Assembly: GCA_043734785.1 (NCBI GenBank)
Contig: JAYTEX010000380.1
Location: forward strand, 1 to 23,116
Direction of reading: 5' to 3'
Source of the DNA: CAIKBL01 sp043734785
GTDB taxonomy: Bacteria > Pseudomonadota > Gammaproteobacteria > Ga0077536
DNA: 23,116 nucleotides
A model generated the notes under the pieces. That model was not told where the DNA came from and searched no databases. It saw only the letters and a list, made by a program, of their open reading frames with translations. Positions 7,843 through 16,357 of this stretch are shown in pieces. Within the stretch, counting starts at the first letter, position 1; every line of letters starts with the position of its first letter. Made by a program: the position numbers and the translations under genes.

Positions 7843-9288
7843 ATGAAACGACACCTTTTCGCATGCACCTTGGGGGCGGCGCTGGCGGTGAATTCCGGGC
7901 CGATATTGGCCGCCAATGACGCGATGATGCAGCTTATTGAGGCCTTACAAAAGAGCGGCACGATCGACGCCGAGACCTTCGAAGCCATCCGGTCGGCGGC
8001 ACGCGCCGACAATGAGCAGAACACCGCGAGCATCACTGAGGTCAATGCGGTCGCCAAGACGCTGCCCAAGGTCGAAACCCGCGGCAAGCTCGAAGTCGGC
8101 ACGCCGGCCGGCGATTTCGTGTGGCGCATCGGCGGACGGATGCATCTCGACAGCGCCTGGTACGGCAACGATCAGGGCACGAGTCGCGCTACCTCCTTCG
8201 CGAACGGCACCGAATTCCGGCGCGCCCGCCTCGATGTGACCGCGACGTTGTATCGAGCCTGGCAGATCAAGCTGCAATACGATTTCACGAACAGCGGCGC
8301 GGCCGGTCTGCGGGATGCATATATCCGCTACAACCGGACCCTGAGCGCGTTTCCATCCTATGCGATGGTCGGCAACTTCAAGGAGCCCTTCAGCCTCGAG
8401 GAATATACCAGCTCCAACAGTATCTCGTTCATCGAGCGTTCGTTACTGAATGCCTTCGCGCCATCGCGCAAGATGGGCCTTGGCTTCGGTACGATGGGGC
8501 ATAACCTGTGGGCGTTGCAGGGCGGGCTCTTTGGCGAGGGCGTGGCGGTGGACAACAACCATCCCGGTTGCACCACGGGCACTGCGGGAACCACGGTCAC
8601 CTGTACCAATGGCCGGCACAACGAAGGCTACGCCGGAGTTGGACGCCTGGTCGTGTCGCCGTTTCATAGTGAGTCATCGGACCGCGTGCTGCATTTCGCG
8701 GTGGCGAGCGAATATCGCCGCATGGATGATGGGGATGCGTTGCGAATTCGTGCGCGGCCAGAGTCCAATCTCGCGAATGATCGCTTGGTCGATACCCATG
8801 TCTTGACCAGTGTGGACAACACCGTGAAACTCGGCTTCGAAGGGGCGGGGACTTACGGGCCGTTCTCACTGCAGAGTGAATATGCGGTCACTGACGTTAA
8901 CCGTCTGGGCGCCTTGGCCGAGCCGAGTTATGACGCGTTCTATGTGATGGGCAGTTGGGTGATCACGGGTGAGTCGCGAGTCTACAAGTTTCCGGACGGG
9001 ATATTCGAGAATCCGAAACCGGCAGGCATCGTCGGTCAGGGCGGAATCGGGGCGTGGGAGCTGCTGGCCCGGTTCAGCACGCTTGATCTAAACGACACAG
9101 ATGGCGCGACGCGTTTCAACGGCGGCCGGGAAGACAATCTCACGCTTGGCCTTAACTGGTACCCGACGCCCAACCTCAAGTTCATGGCCAATTACACCCA
9201 GGTGCTGGACGTTGAGGATGCCGACCTAGGTTCATTCGACGGGGTTGAGCCCGAAATTTTCGCGTTGCGTGCACAGGCGCACTGGTGA
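7843..9288 (+). CDS. Phosphate-selective-type porin, OprO/OprP family
   Basis: A 481-aa outer-membrane trimeric porin of the OprO/OprP type, which passes phosphate or polyphosphate. The N terminus MKRHLFACTLGAALAVNSGPILA is a signal peptide, cleaved before AANDAM. Residues about 25-60 form a short helical, coiled-coil-like segment (MMQLIEALQKSGTIDAETFEAI) typical of the family before the barrel begins. The barrel carries the family blocks GGRMHLDSAWYGND, EFRRARLDVTATLYRAWQIKLQYDF and MVGNFKEPFSLEEYTSSNSISFIERSL, and ends in an aromatic residue (RAQAHW) as expected for BAM recognition. Length is usual. A GGGGGGAG ribosome site precedes the ATG, and a Pho box lies upstream. Anion specificity (phosphate, pyrophosphate or other) cannot be decided here. 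Confidence 0.9.
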   Translation: MKRHLFACTLGAALAVNSGPILAANDAMMQLIEALQKSGTIDAETFEAIRSAARADNEQNTASITEVNAVAKTLPKVETRGKLEVGTPAGDFVWRIGGRMHLDSAWYGNDQGTSRATSFANGTEFRRARLDVTATLYRAWQIKLQYDFTNSGAAGLRDAYIRYNRTLSAFPSYAMVGNFKEPFSLEEYTSSNSISFIERSLLNAFAPSRKMGLGFGTMGHNLWALQGGLFGEGVAVDNNHPGCTTGTAGTTVTCTNGRHNEGYAGVGRLVVSPFHSESSDRVLHFAVASEYRRMDDGDALRIRARPESNLANDRLVDTHVLTSVDNTVKLGFEGAGTYGPFSLQSEYAVTDVNRLGALAEPSYDAFYVMGSWVITGESRVYKFPDGIFENPKPAGIVGQGGIGAWELLARFSTLDLNDTDGATRFNGGREDNLTLGLNWYPTPNLKFMANYTQVLDVEDADLGSFDGVEPEIFALRAQAHW

Positions 9289-9292
9289 GTCC

Positions 9293-9332
9293 AAGGCGCG
9301 TGGCGCCTTCAGCGCGCAGCGCTCTTAGTTTT
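9293..9332 (+). terminator. Double-hairpin terminator after the porin gene
   Basis: Immediately after the porin stop come a perfect 7-bp stem AAGGCGC / GCGCCTT (9293-9309, 3-nt loop) and a 5-bp stem AGCGC / GCGCT (9311-9323), followed by CTTAGTTTT. The T-rich tail supports intrinsic termination. Confidence 0.6.
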
Positions 9333-9357
9333 GAGGGTGCGATCACCAAGCGCGAGC

Positions 9358-9381
9358 CCAGTCCCTGAGCCAGTCCCTGAG
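9358..9381. repeat. Two tandem copies of a 12-bp repeat
   Basis: CCAGTCCCTGAG is repeated head to tail without a spacer in the non-coding DNA between the porin and the acyl-CoA operon. It could be a recent slippage duplication; a role as paired protein-binding sites is possible but not supported by anything else. Confidence 0.7.
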
Positions 9382-9407
9382 CTTGGCGTCGAGTCTGGTG
9401 TTAGGAT

Positions 9408-9446
9408 TGGGTCTCAGGCGACGCACCCCGCGTCTCCTGAGACCCA
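9408..9446. promoter_or_regulatory. Long inverted repeat before the acyl-CoA operon
   Basis: A perfect 11-bp inverted repeat, TGGGTCTCAGG (9408-9418) and CCTGAGACCCA (9436-9446), with a 17-bp spacer, ends 21 bp before the first ATG of the acyl-CoA operon. It has no T tail and is too close to the start for a simple terminator, so an operator or a leader hairpin controlling the operon is more likely. A weak extended -10-like TGTTAGGAT lies at its left edge (9399-9407). No clear -35 box was found. Confidence 0.4.
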
Positions 9447-9467
9447 CCCACTAACCTCGAGATCGCT

Positions 9468-10910
9468 ATGGCCTACGGAATTCTTTCTTTTGGCGCCTAC
9501 GTTCCCACGCTCAGACTTTCCCGTTTAGCGATTGCCACGGCGATGGCGTGGGCCGTGCCGTCGCTGAAGGGACTCGCCAAGGGCGAGCGTGCGGTTGCTA
9601 ACTGGGACGAGGACAGCGTCACCTTGGCGGTGGAGGCCGCACGTGATTGCCTAGCCGGTATCTCGGAAATGCCGGCCCAGATCCAGCTGGCCTCGACCAC
9701 CTTGCCATTCGCCGACCGCAGCAACAGCGGTATCGTCGCCGATGCTTTGCTGTGCGCTGAACTTACGACGACGGAAGACCTGGGCGGTAGCCGGCGCGCG
9801 GCCACCAGCGCGCTGGTGAGATTGGGGCTCAATCCCGGTGCGCGTTCAACCCTGCTGCTGGCCGCCGACTGTCGGGATGCTAAACCGGGTAGCACCCAGG
9901 AGATGAACTACGGGCATGGCGCGGCAGCCTTGCTGATCGGGGAGGGAGATCCAATCGCGACCTTCGTGGGTGCAGCCGCGTGGCACGACGATTTTGTCGA
10001 TCAATATCGCGCGGCGGATACCGATTACGACTACGCACTGGAAGAGCGCTGGATTCGCGAAGAGGGTTACCTCAAGATTGTGCCCAAGGCGGTGCAGGCT
10101 GCACTCGCCAACGCGAATCTCGATATCGGCGACATTCATCGGGTGGTGTTCCCGGCGAACGCCAACATCGGCAAGGGCGTGGCGAAGGCAATCAACGCGA
10201 ATCCGGACCTCTTCGTCAATCCGCTGCTCGCGAACTGCGGTGATTGTGGCGTGGCTCATCCCCTGTTGATTCTTGCGCATGCGCTCGAAACCGCCGTGCC
10301 GGGTGAAAAAATCCTGGTCATCGGCTTCGGTCAGGGTGCGGATGCGATCGTGCTGGAAACAACGCCGCAGCTCGCCCTGGTCCAGCGGCAGCACGGTCCG
10401 GGGCGCTCGCTCGCGCAAAGGCGTGTTCTTCCTCAATACACGACGTTTCTGTCACTTAGGAATCAGCTCGACGTTGATTTCGGTCTGCGCGCAGAGCGCG
10501 ACAATCGTACCTCGCAGTCAGCGTTCTATCGTCGCCGAAAGGACATCACCGGCATGCTGGGTGGGCGCTGTTCTGCCTGCAATACCTTGCAATTTCCGCG
10601 CTCGCAGGTTTGCGTCAAATGTGGCGCGATGGAGACCCTGCACGACGAGAGCCTGTCCGGGCTGCAAGGTCGTGTGAAGTCCTACACCGAGGATTGGCTC
10701 GCCTACACGCCGTTGCCGCCCTACATCTACGGCAATGTCGAGTTCCCGGATGGCGCTAACTGCATGCTCGAATTCACGGATTTCGAGCCCGGACAGGTTA
10801 AAGTCGGGAGCCTCGTTCGGATGGTGTTCAGGATTAAGGATTTTGACACCAAACGGCATTTCCGACGCTATTTCTGGAAGCCTGCGCCGATTCCGAGCGC
10901 CAACCCCTGA
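9468..10910 (+). CDS. HMG-CoA-synthase-like / DUF35 zinc-ribbon OB-fold fusion
   Basis: A 480-aa fusion. Residues 1 to about 350 have a thiolase-superfamily fold of the HMG-CoA synthase kind; about 360-465 are a DUF35 module with a rubredoxin-like zinc ribbon (C368, C371, C382, C385) and an OB fold that binds acyl-CoA. In archaea, thiolase, HMG-CoA synthase and DUF35 proteins form a complex that channels acetoacetyl-CoA, and in steroid catabolism DUF35 proteins partner with thiolase-like aldolases. Here the nucleophile position of the ACxGGTxAL-type motif reads G-S-R109-R110-A-A-T-S-A-L, so the catalytic cysteine is absent. This argues against ordinary HMG-CoA synthesis and for a non-condensing role (aldolase-like, hydratase-like or scaffold). 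It starts the acyl-CoA operon, with a thiolase 19 bp downstream. The ribosome site is weak. Confidence 0.82.
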   Translation: MAYGILSFGAYVPTLRLSRLAIATAMAWAVPSLKGLAKGERAVANWDEDSVTLAVEAARDCLAGISEMPAQIQLASTTLPFADRSNSGIVADALLCAELTTTEDLGGSRRAATSALVRLGLNPGARSTLLLAADCRDAKPGSTQEMNYGHGAAALLIGEGDPIATFVGAAAWHDDFVDQYRAADTDYDYALEERWIREEGYLKIVPKAVQAALANANLDIGDIHRVVFPANANIGKGVAKAINANPDLFVNPLLANCGDCGVAHPLLILAHALETAVPGEKILVIGFGQGADAIVLETTPQLALVQRQHGPGRSLAQRRVLPQYTTFLSLRNQLDVDFGLRAERDNRTSQSAFYRRRKDITGMLGGRCSACNTLQFPRSQVCVKCGAMETLHDESLSGLQGRVKSYTEDWLAYTPLPPYIYGNVEFPDGANCMLEFTDFEPGQVKVGSLVRMVFRIKDFDTKRHFRRYFWKPAPIPSANP

Positions 10911-10929
10911 TCAGATGAGGTGATTCCCA

Positions 10930-12132
10930 ATGGCCACAGGTATCAAAGACAAGGTCGCGATCATCGGCATGGGCTGCAGTAAATTCGGCGAGCGCTGGGA
11001 TTGCGGGCCGGAGGAACTTATTCTCGAAGCCTTCAAAGAGGCCATTGCGGACGCGAAAATCACGCGCGAAGAAATCGAAATGGCGTGGCTCGGTCTGTTT
11101 TACCAGGAACAGAGTGCCGGCAAATCGGCGCTACCCTTGAGTCACGCCTTGCGACTGCCCAACATTCCGGTCACGCGCGTCGAGAACCTCTGCGCGACCG
11201 GCACCGAGGCGCTGCGCGGCGCGGTCTATGCGGTCGCGGCTGGTGCGTGCGATATCGCCCTTGCGATGGGGGTTGAGAAGCTTAAGGACACGGGTTACGG
11301 CGGACTGCCGGAGCGCACCAAGGGCACTTTTGACGATCTCTGGTTGCCAAACGCAACGGCGCCCGGTGCCTTTGCACAATTAGCGAGCGCGTATGCCGCT
11401 AAACATCGCCTGGACATGCAGGACCTGAAGCGCGCAATGGCGCATATCTCCGTTAAAAGTCACGCGAACGGCGTGCTGAATCCCAAAGCGCATCTGCGCA
11501 AGATCATCACCGAAGACGACGCCTTAAACGCCGGTATGGTGGCCTATCCCCTGGGACTCATGGATTGCTGCGGGGTCAGCGACGGTGCGGCGTGCGCGAT
11601 AGTGACCAGCGTCGAAAAAGCGAAGGAGATGGGGATTAAGGACATGGTGACGGTCAAAGCCATGCAACTCGCGCCCAGCAACGGGTTCGAAATGTCCAAT
11701 ACCGGGTGGGACGGTAGCTACTTCCATACGACGCGGGTCGCGGCCAAACGTGCCTACGCCGAAGCGGGGATCACGAATCCGCGTCAAGAGGTTCACATGA
11801 TGGAGGTGCACGACTGCTTCTCTGTGACCGAACTCGTGGTGATGGAGGATCTCGGCATCTCACCGGAGGGCGGGGCGATCAAGGACGTGATGGATGGTGT
11901 GTTCGATCGGGATGGCAAGCTGCCGTGCCAGATCGATGGTGGCCTGAAATGCTTCGGCCACCCGATTGGCGCCAGTGGCCTACGTATGGCCTATGAAATG
12001 TATCTTCAATTGCTGGGGCGGGCCGGCCAGCGTCAACTCAACAGCCCGTCGTTGGGACTGACCCACAATCTCGGCGGTCATCCGTTTCGGAATGTCGCGA
12101 GTGTGTCGGTCTTCGGTCTTCATTCGGCTTGA
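10930..12132 (+). CDS. SCP2-type thiolase / acetyl-CoA acetyltransferase
   Basis: A 400-aa thiolase-fold enzyme of the SCP2/lipid-transfer type, expected to cleave a 3-ketoacyl-CoA or run the reverse condensation. The nucleophile is C88 in NLCATGTEAL. The family motif EVHDCFSVTEL puts H294-D295 in the active site, and GGLKCFGHPIGASG supplies H344. The last motif is THNLGG rather than the classical C-x-G, as often seen in this subfamily. A GAGGTGA ribosome site lies 6 nt before the ATG. It directly follows the HMG-CoA-synthase-like/DUF35 fusion, its probable physical partner, and precedes an acyl-CoA dehydrogenase, consistent with a beta-oxidation-like unit. Confidence 0.88.
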   Translation: MATGIKDKVAIIGMGCSKFGERWDCGPEELILEAFKEAIADAKITREEIEMAWLGLFYQEQSAGKSALPLSHALRLPNIPVTRVENLCATGTEALRGAVYAVAAGACDIALAMGVEKLKDTGYGGLPERTKGTFDDLWLPNATAPGAFAQLASAYAAKHRLDMQDLKRAMAHISVKSHANGVLNPKAHLRKIITEDDALNAGMVAYPLGLMDCCGVSDGAACAIVTSVEKAKEMGIKDMVTVKAMQLAPSNGFEMSNTGWDGSYFHTTRVAAKRAYAEAGITNPRQEVHMMEVHDCFSVTELVVMEDLGISPEGGAIKDVMDGVFDRDGKLPCQIDGGLKCFGHPIGASGLRMAYEMYLQLLGRAGQRQLNSPSLGLTHNLGGHPFRNVASVSVFGLHSA

Positions 12133-12163
12133 CCTATTCTCATTGACAGGGGAACACGATCCT

Positions 12164-13309
12164 ATGCATGCGCAAGCGAACACCTGGGCCACGCCGGAGC
12201 ACGAGTTGTACCGCCACACGGTGCGACGTTTCCTCGAAGCCGAGTTTGTGCCGCAGCGCGAAGCGTGGATCGCGCAGGGCTATTGCGATCCGATATTCTG
12301 GCGCAAGGCTGGCGAAATAGGGCTGCTGTGCCCGGATGTGCCGACCGAATATGGGGGGGGTGGCGGTGACTTCGGCTTTGACGCCATCGTGTATGAGGAG
12401 CTCATGCGGGCCGGGATCACGAGTTTCGGTAGTGGCATTCAGAGCATCGTCGCCCATTACCTCCTGATCTACGCCACCGAGGAGCAGAAGAATCGATATC
12501 TCCCGCAGATGGCGCGCGGTGAGATGATCACCGCGATTGCGATGACAGAGCCCGGCACCGGGTCGGATCTGCAGGCGGTTAAAACCCGTGCGGTGCGTGA
12601 TGGCGACCACTATGTGCTGAACGGTTCCAAGACCTTCATCACCAACGGCTATAACGCCGACATGGTGGTGGTCGTGTGCAAGACGGATCCGAAGGAACGC
12701 GCCAAGGGTATTTCATTGCTGTGTGTCGAGACCCAGGATCTCGCCGGCTTTCGGTGTGGCAAACCGCTTAAGAAGATTGGCCAGAAGGGCCAGGACACCT
12801 GTGAATTATTTTTTTCGGATTGTCGTATCCCGGTTGAGAACTTACTCGGTGGACAAGCAGGGCAGGGCTTCTTCCAGTTGATGAATCAGCTTGGTCGCGA
12901 GCGACTGATCATCGCGATCTCGGCAGTCGCGAGCATGGAAAACTGCGTGCGGATCACGACCGATTACGTCAAACAACGGGAGGCGTTTGGCAAGAAGTTG
13001 ATCGATTTTCAGACTGCCAAATTCACCTTGGTCGAGTGCAAGACTGAAGCGCGGCTGGCGCGCGTGTTCGTCGACGATTGCATCCGCAAGCTCATTGCGG
13101 GCGAACTCGATGCAGAATCCGCCTCGATGGCGAAGTACTGGTGCTCCGAGAAGGCCTTCGAAATCGCCCATCGCTGCCTACAACTCCACGGCGGCTATGG
13201 CTACATCATGGATTACCCCATCGCGCACTATTTTGCGGATGCCCGGGTCGGGATGATCTACGGCGGTAGCAATGAGATCATGAAAGAACTCATTTCGCGC
13301 TCACTTTAA
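12164..13309 (+). CDS. Acyl-CoA dehydrogenase (long-chain/isovaleryl-type active site)
   Basis: A 381-aa FAD enzyme that introduces an alpha,beta double bond in an acyl-CoA and passes electrons to ETF. FAD and substrate motifs are AIAMTEPGTGSDL (124-136) and FITNGYNAD (158-166). The C-terminal motif reads IYGGSNEIM, with Gly where medium- and short-chain enzymes have the catalytic Glu. Instead E259 in ASMENCV falls where long-chain and isovaleryl-CoA dehydrogenases carry the base, 10 residues before YVKQREAFGK, so activity is expected. The frame is open from 12092, but the ATG at 12164 begins a normal acyl-CoA dehydrogenase N terminus and has an AGGGGA ribosome site. A G8 tract lies inside the gene at 12353-12360. 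Third gene of the acyl-CoA operon. Confidence 0.92.
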   Translation: MHAQANTWATPEHELYRHTVRRFLEAEFVPQREAWIAQGYCDPIFWRKAGEIGLLCPDVPTEYGGGGGDFGFDAIVYEELMRAGITSFGSGIQSIVAHYLLIYATEEQKNRYLPQMARGEMITAIAMTEPGTGSDLQAVKTRAVRDGDHYVLNGSKTFITNGYNADMVVVVCKTDPKERAKGISLLCVETQDLAGFRCGKPLKKIGQKGQDTCELFFSDCRIPVENLLGGQAGQGFFQLMNQLGRERLIIAISAVASMENCVRITTDYVKQREAFGKKLIDFQTAKFTLVECKTEARLARVFVDDCIRKLIAGELDAESASMAKYWCSEKAFEIAHRCLQLHGGYGYIMDYPIAHYFADARVGMIYGGSNEIMKELISRSL

Positions 13310-13336
13310 AAGCGCCACGCACGAGAGTCGCCGAAA

Positions 13337-14827
13337 GTGGATAACGCGAATCTGTACCTCGCTTATGCGCGGCATTTCCCGGCCGCTGATGCTGAATTTC
13401 TATGCACTGAGGAGGGTCGGCGCTTTAGCTATAGCGATCTGGAAAATCACACCGCGCGTCTCGCGGGCTACCTGCTAGAACGAGGCCTCCGGCTGGGCGA
13501 TCGCGTGACCGTGCAATGCGAGAAATGTCCCGAAATCATCTGGCTGTACCTCGCCTGCCTGCGCGCAGGGCTGGTCTTTCATCCGCTGAATCCAGCCTAT
13601 ACCACGGCTGAATGCGAATACTTCGTGGAGGATGCGGCGCCCGCAGCGCTGATCGCTGATGCGACCTCCGAGGCCAGCCTGACGGCTCTCGCTGAGCGCT
13701 ACCGGATTCCGCTGGTCATGACCTTGGAAGATCTCTGTCGCGAAAGCGCCCGTGCGCCGGTCAATCTTGCGACGATCGAGTGCCCGCCGGACGCGGTAGC
13801 GGCGCTGCTGTACTCCTCCGGCACGACTGGCAAGCCGAAGGGGATAATGTTGTCGCATCAAAATCTCGCGACCAATGCGCTCGCTTTGAGCGACGCCTGG
13901 GGCTTTACGCCACTCGACGTCCTGCTCCACGTGTTGCCGCTGTTCCATGTGCACGGCTTGTTCATCGCGCTGGGGTGTACGTTGATGTCGGGCTCACGGA
14001 TGATGTTTTCGACGCGCTTCGAGGCCAACGCGGTGCTGCCGCTGCTACCTCGCGCGACGGTCATGATGGGCGTGCCAACTTACTACACGCGGTTACTGGC
14101 GACGCCGGGGTTGAATGCCGAGGCTTGCCGCACGCTGCGCCTGTTCACCTGCGGCTCGGCGCCGCTGTTGCCGGAAACCTGGCACGCTTTTCAGGCCCGT
14201 ACCGGTCATGCCGTGCTCGAACGTTATGGCATGACCGAGACTAGCGTCATCACCACCAATCCCTTGGTGGGTGTGCGACGCCCAGGGGCCGTGGGGCCGG
14301 CACTGCGTGGGGTGGAAGTGCGCGTGGTGGACGCTACCGATCAGATGGTGCCGGCGGGTACCGCTGGGCACGTGCAGGTGCGTGGCCCCAGCGTGTTTGT
14401 GGGCTACTGGCGAAAACCTGGTAGGACACGTGAAGATTTTACCTCAGATGGCTTCTTTCGCACCGGTGATGATGGGGTGCTCGATCCTACGGGTTATCTG
14501 ACATTGGTCGGCCGCGCCAAGGATCTGGTGATCACGGGCGGACTGAATGTCTATCCGAGCGAAGTGGAGCAGGTGCTCGATGAAGATCCTGCGGTGCTTG
14601 AATCCGCCGTGATTGGCCTCCCGCATCCAGATTTTGGCGAACAGGTGATCGCCGTGCTGGTGCTCAAGTCCGGCGCGGCGTGGGATGAAACGCAAATCCG
14701 GCGCCACGTGCGCGAAAAACTCGCGGCTTTCAAGTGCCCCAAGCACTACCGGATCGTGAATGAACTGCCGCGCAACGCCATGGGTAAAGTGCAGAAGGCG
14801 CTCCTACGCGAGCAGGGGTTAGGTTGA
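13337..14827 (+). CDS. Acyl-CoA synthetase, malonyl-CoA synthetase (MatB)-like
   Basis: A 496-aa adenylate-forming enzyme that activates a carboxylic acid with ATP and CoA. The P-loop is YSSGTTGKPKG (159-169), the adenine motif YGMTET (297-302), the hinge GRAKDLVITGG (392-402), and the acyl-adenylate lysine K484 in MGKVQK. Several blocks match malonyl/methylmalonyl-CoA synthetases unusually well: LPLFHVHGLF, ATVMMGVPTYYTRLL, LFTCGSAPLL, TGHAVLERYGMTET, PGAVGPALRGVEVRV and DLPRNAMGKVQK-like ELPRNAMGKVQK. A small dicarboxylate is therefore a plausible substrate, although a medium-chain acid cannot be excluded. The start is GTG, 27 bp after the dehydrogenase stop; no ATG candidate fits the family N terminus (NLYLAYARHFP). 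Last gene of the acyl-CoA operon. Confidence 0.87.
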   Translation: MDNANLYLAYARHFPAADAEFLCTEEGRRFSYSDLENHTARLAGYLLERGLRLGDRVTVQCEKCPEIIWLYLACLRAGLVFHPLNPAYTTAECEYFVEDAAPAALIADATSEASLTALAERYRIPLVMTLEDLCRESARAPVNLATIECPPDAVAALLYSSGTTGKPKGIMLSHQNLATNALALSDAWGFTPLDVLLHVLPLFHVHGLFIALGCTLMSGSRMMFSTRFEANAVLPLLPRATVMMGVPTYYTRLLATPGLNAEACRTLRLFTCGSAPLLPETWHAFQARTGHAVLERYGMTETSVITTNPLVGVRRPGAVGPALRGVEVRVVDATDQMVPAGTAGHVQVRGPSVFVGYWRKPGRTREDFTSDGFFRTGDDGVLDPTGYLTLVGRAKDLVITGGLNVYPSEVEQVLDEDPAVLESAVIGLPHPDFGEQVIAVLVLKSGAAWDETQIRRHVREKLAAFKCPKHYRIVNELPRNAMGKVQKALLREQGLG

Positions 14828-14835
14828 CTCAGCGC

Positions 14836-14860
14836 CCGTCATGCGCTGCCGGCATGATGG
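14836..14860 (+). terminator. Hairpin between the acyl-CoA operon and Wadjet
   Basis: A 9-bp stem (CCGTCATGC with GCATGATGG, one G-U pair) and a 7-nt loop lie 8 bp after the synthetase stop. No U tract follows. It may separate the lipid operon from the defence operon, but read-through remains possible as only 73 bp separate them and no clear promoter is seen. Confidence 0.3.
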
Positions 14861-14900
14861 TCAAGGACCAGCGGTGGGATTGGATAGAACCCGTACTGCA

Positions 14901-16355
14901 ATGAGTCTCGACCACGCCACCCTCGATGCCTTACGCACCCACCACCCCGCGTGGCGGCTGTTGCGTTCGGACCACGCGCCGCTCGTGGCGAGTTTTCTGC
15001 ACCGCGTGTTCGTCGCGCCCAATGTGCGGGTCATGGCGGCGACCGATCTGGCCGAGGCGCTGGAAGACGAGTTATACGCGCTGCGGGAACGGTTGGGCGA
15101 TGACACCTTTCCGAGGCCGGCGCTGGAGTATCTCAACGACTGGGCCAGCCCCGAGAAAGGCTGGCTGCGCAAGTTCTACCGACAGGGCTCGGACGAGGCT
15201 CAGTTCGATCTGACCCCGGCGACCGACAAGGCTATCGCGTGGTTGGGCACGTTGACGGAGCGCAGTTTCGTCGGCACTGAGTCACGCCTATTGACCTTGT
15301 TCGAGCTGCTCAAGCAGATGAGCGAAGGCAGCGAGTCCGATCCGGCCAAGCGCAGCGCCGAGTTGCACAAACGGCGCGACGAGATCGATGTCGAGATCGC
15401 ACGGGTGCTGATGGGCGATGTGCCGTTGCTGGACGACACTGCGCTGAAGGATCGCTTTCAGCAGTTCGTGCAACTGGCGCGAGAACTGCTGGCCGACTTT
15501 CGCGAGGTGGAGCACAACTTCCGCCTGCTGGACCGGCGGGTGCGCGAACGCATCGCGCTGTGGGACGGCGCCAAAGGGGCGCTGCTGGAAGAGATCATGG
15601 GCGAGCGCGAGGCGATTGCTGATTCTGATCAGGGGCGCAGTTTCCGGGCCTTCTGGGATTTCCTGATGTCCAGCCGTCGGCAGGAGGAATTGACCGAGCT
15701 GCTCTCGAGGGTGTTAGCCTTGCCGCCGGTGGCGGACCTGAAGCCCGATGCACGCACGCGGCGGGTGCATTACGACTGGCTGGAGGCGGGTGAGCACACC
15801 CAACGCACGGTGGCGCAGCTTTCGCAGCAACTGCGGCGGTTTCTGGACGATCAGGCCTGGCTGGAAAACCGCCGGATCATGGACATCCTGCACGGCATCG
15901 AGGCCAAAGCCCTCACACTGCGCGATGCCCAGCCCGCAGGTGAGATGATGCGCATTGCGGAGTCTGGCGCCGAGGTCGAACTCCCGATGGAGCGCCCGCT
16001 GTTCACGCCAGCGGCGAAGCCGCTAATTGCGGAAATCGAGCTGCAAGCGGGTGATATGGAGGTGGACGCCGCAGCGCTGTACTCGCAAGTCGTGGTCGAC
16101 CGCGCGCAACTGGCCCACCACATCCGCCGCGCCTTGCAGGCTCGATCTCAAGTAACGCTACGCGAACTGACCGACGAACAGCCCTTGCAGCAGGGCCTGG
16201 CGGAACTGGTGGCGTACCTGCAGTTGGGCAACGAAGCGTTCAAGACGGTGGTGGACGAGGATGTTGTGGAGACGATCGCCTGGGAGATGTCCGCGACCGA
16301 CGGCGTAATGATATCGAAAGCCGCCCGGCTGCTCCGCGTCATTTTCGTGAGGTGA
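14901..16355 (+). CDS. jetA: Wadjet type I component JetA (DUF3375, kleisin-like)
   Basis: A 484-aa protein of the DUF3375 family, the MukF-like kleisin subunit that bridges the SMC heads in the Wadjet anti-plasmid complex. The N terminus (LDHATLDALRTHHPAWRLLRSDHAPLVASFLHRVF) and the central block (WAMSSRRQEEL-like FLMSSRRQEELTELLSRVLAL) are typical; the middle is helical and highly charged, and the C terminus (MISKAARLLRVIFVR) is compact. An in-frame ATG at 14841 would add 20 residues that do not resemble the family and lies in a hairpin, so the ATG at 14901 is preferred, although its ribosome site is weak. Its stop lies 2 bp before the jetB ATG. First gene of a four-gene operon. Confidence 0.9.
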   Translation: MSLDHATLDALRTHHPAWRLLRSDHAPLVASFLHRVFVAPNVRVMAATDLAEALEDELYALRERLGDDTFPRPALEYLNDWASPEKGWLRKFYRQGSDEAQFDLTPATDKAIAWLGTLTERSFVGTESRLLTLFELLKQMSEGSESDPAKRSAELHKRRDEIDVEIARVLMGDVPLLDDTALKDRFQQFVQLARELLADFREVEHNFRLLDRRVRERIALWDGAKGALLEEIMGEREAIADSDQGRSFRAFWDFLMSSRRQEELTELLSRVLALPPVADLKPDARTRRVHYDWLEAGEHTQRTVAQLSQQLRRFLDDQAWLENRRIMDILHGIEAKALTLRDAQPAGEMMRIAESGAEVELPMERPLFTPAAKPLIAEIELQAGDMEVDAAALYSQVVVDRAQLAHHIRRALQARSQVTLRELTDEQPLQQGLAELVAYLQLGNEAFKTVVDEDVVETIAWEMSATDGVMISKAARLLRVIFVR

Positions 16356-16357
16356 GG

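Noticed and set aside
14841..14900. Upstream ATG for jetA giving 20 extra residues
   Set aside because: The extension does not resemble DUF3375 proteins and overlaps a hairpin; the ATG at 14901 matches the family start.
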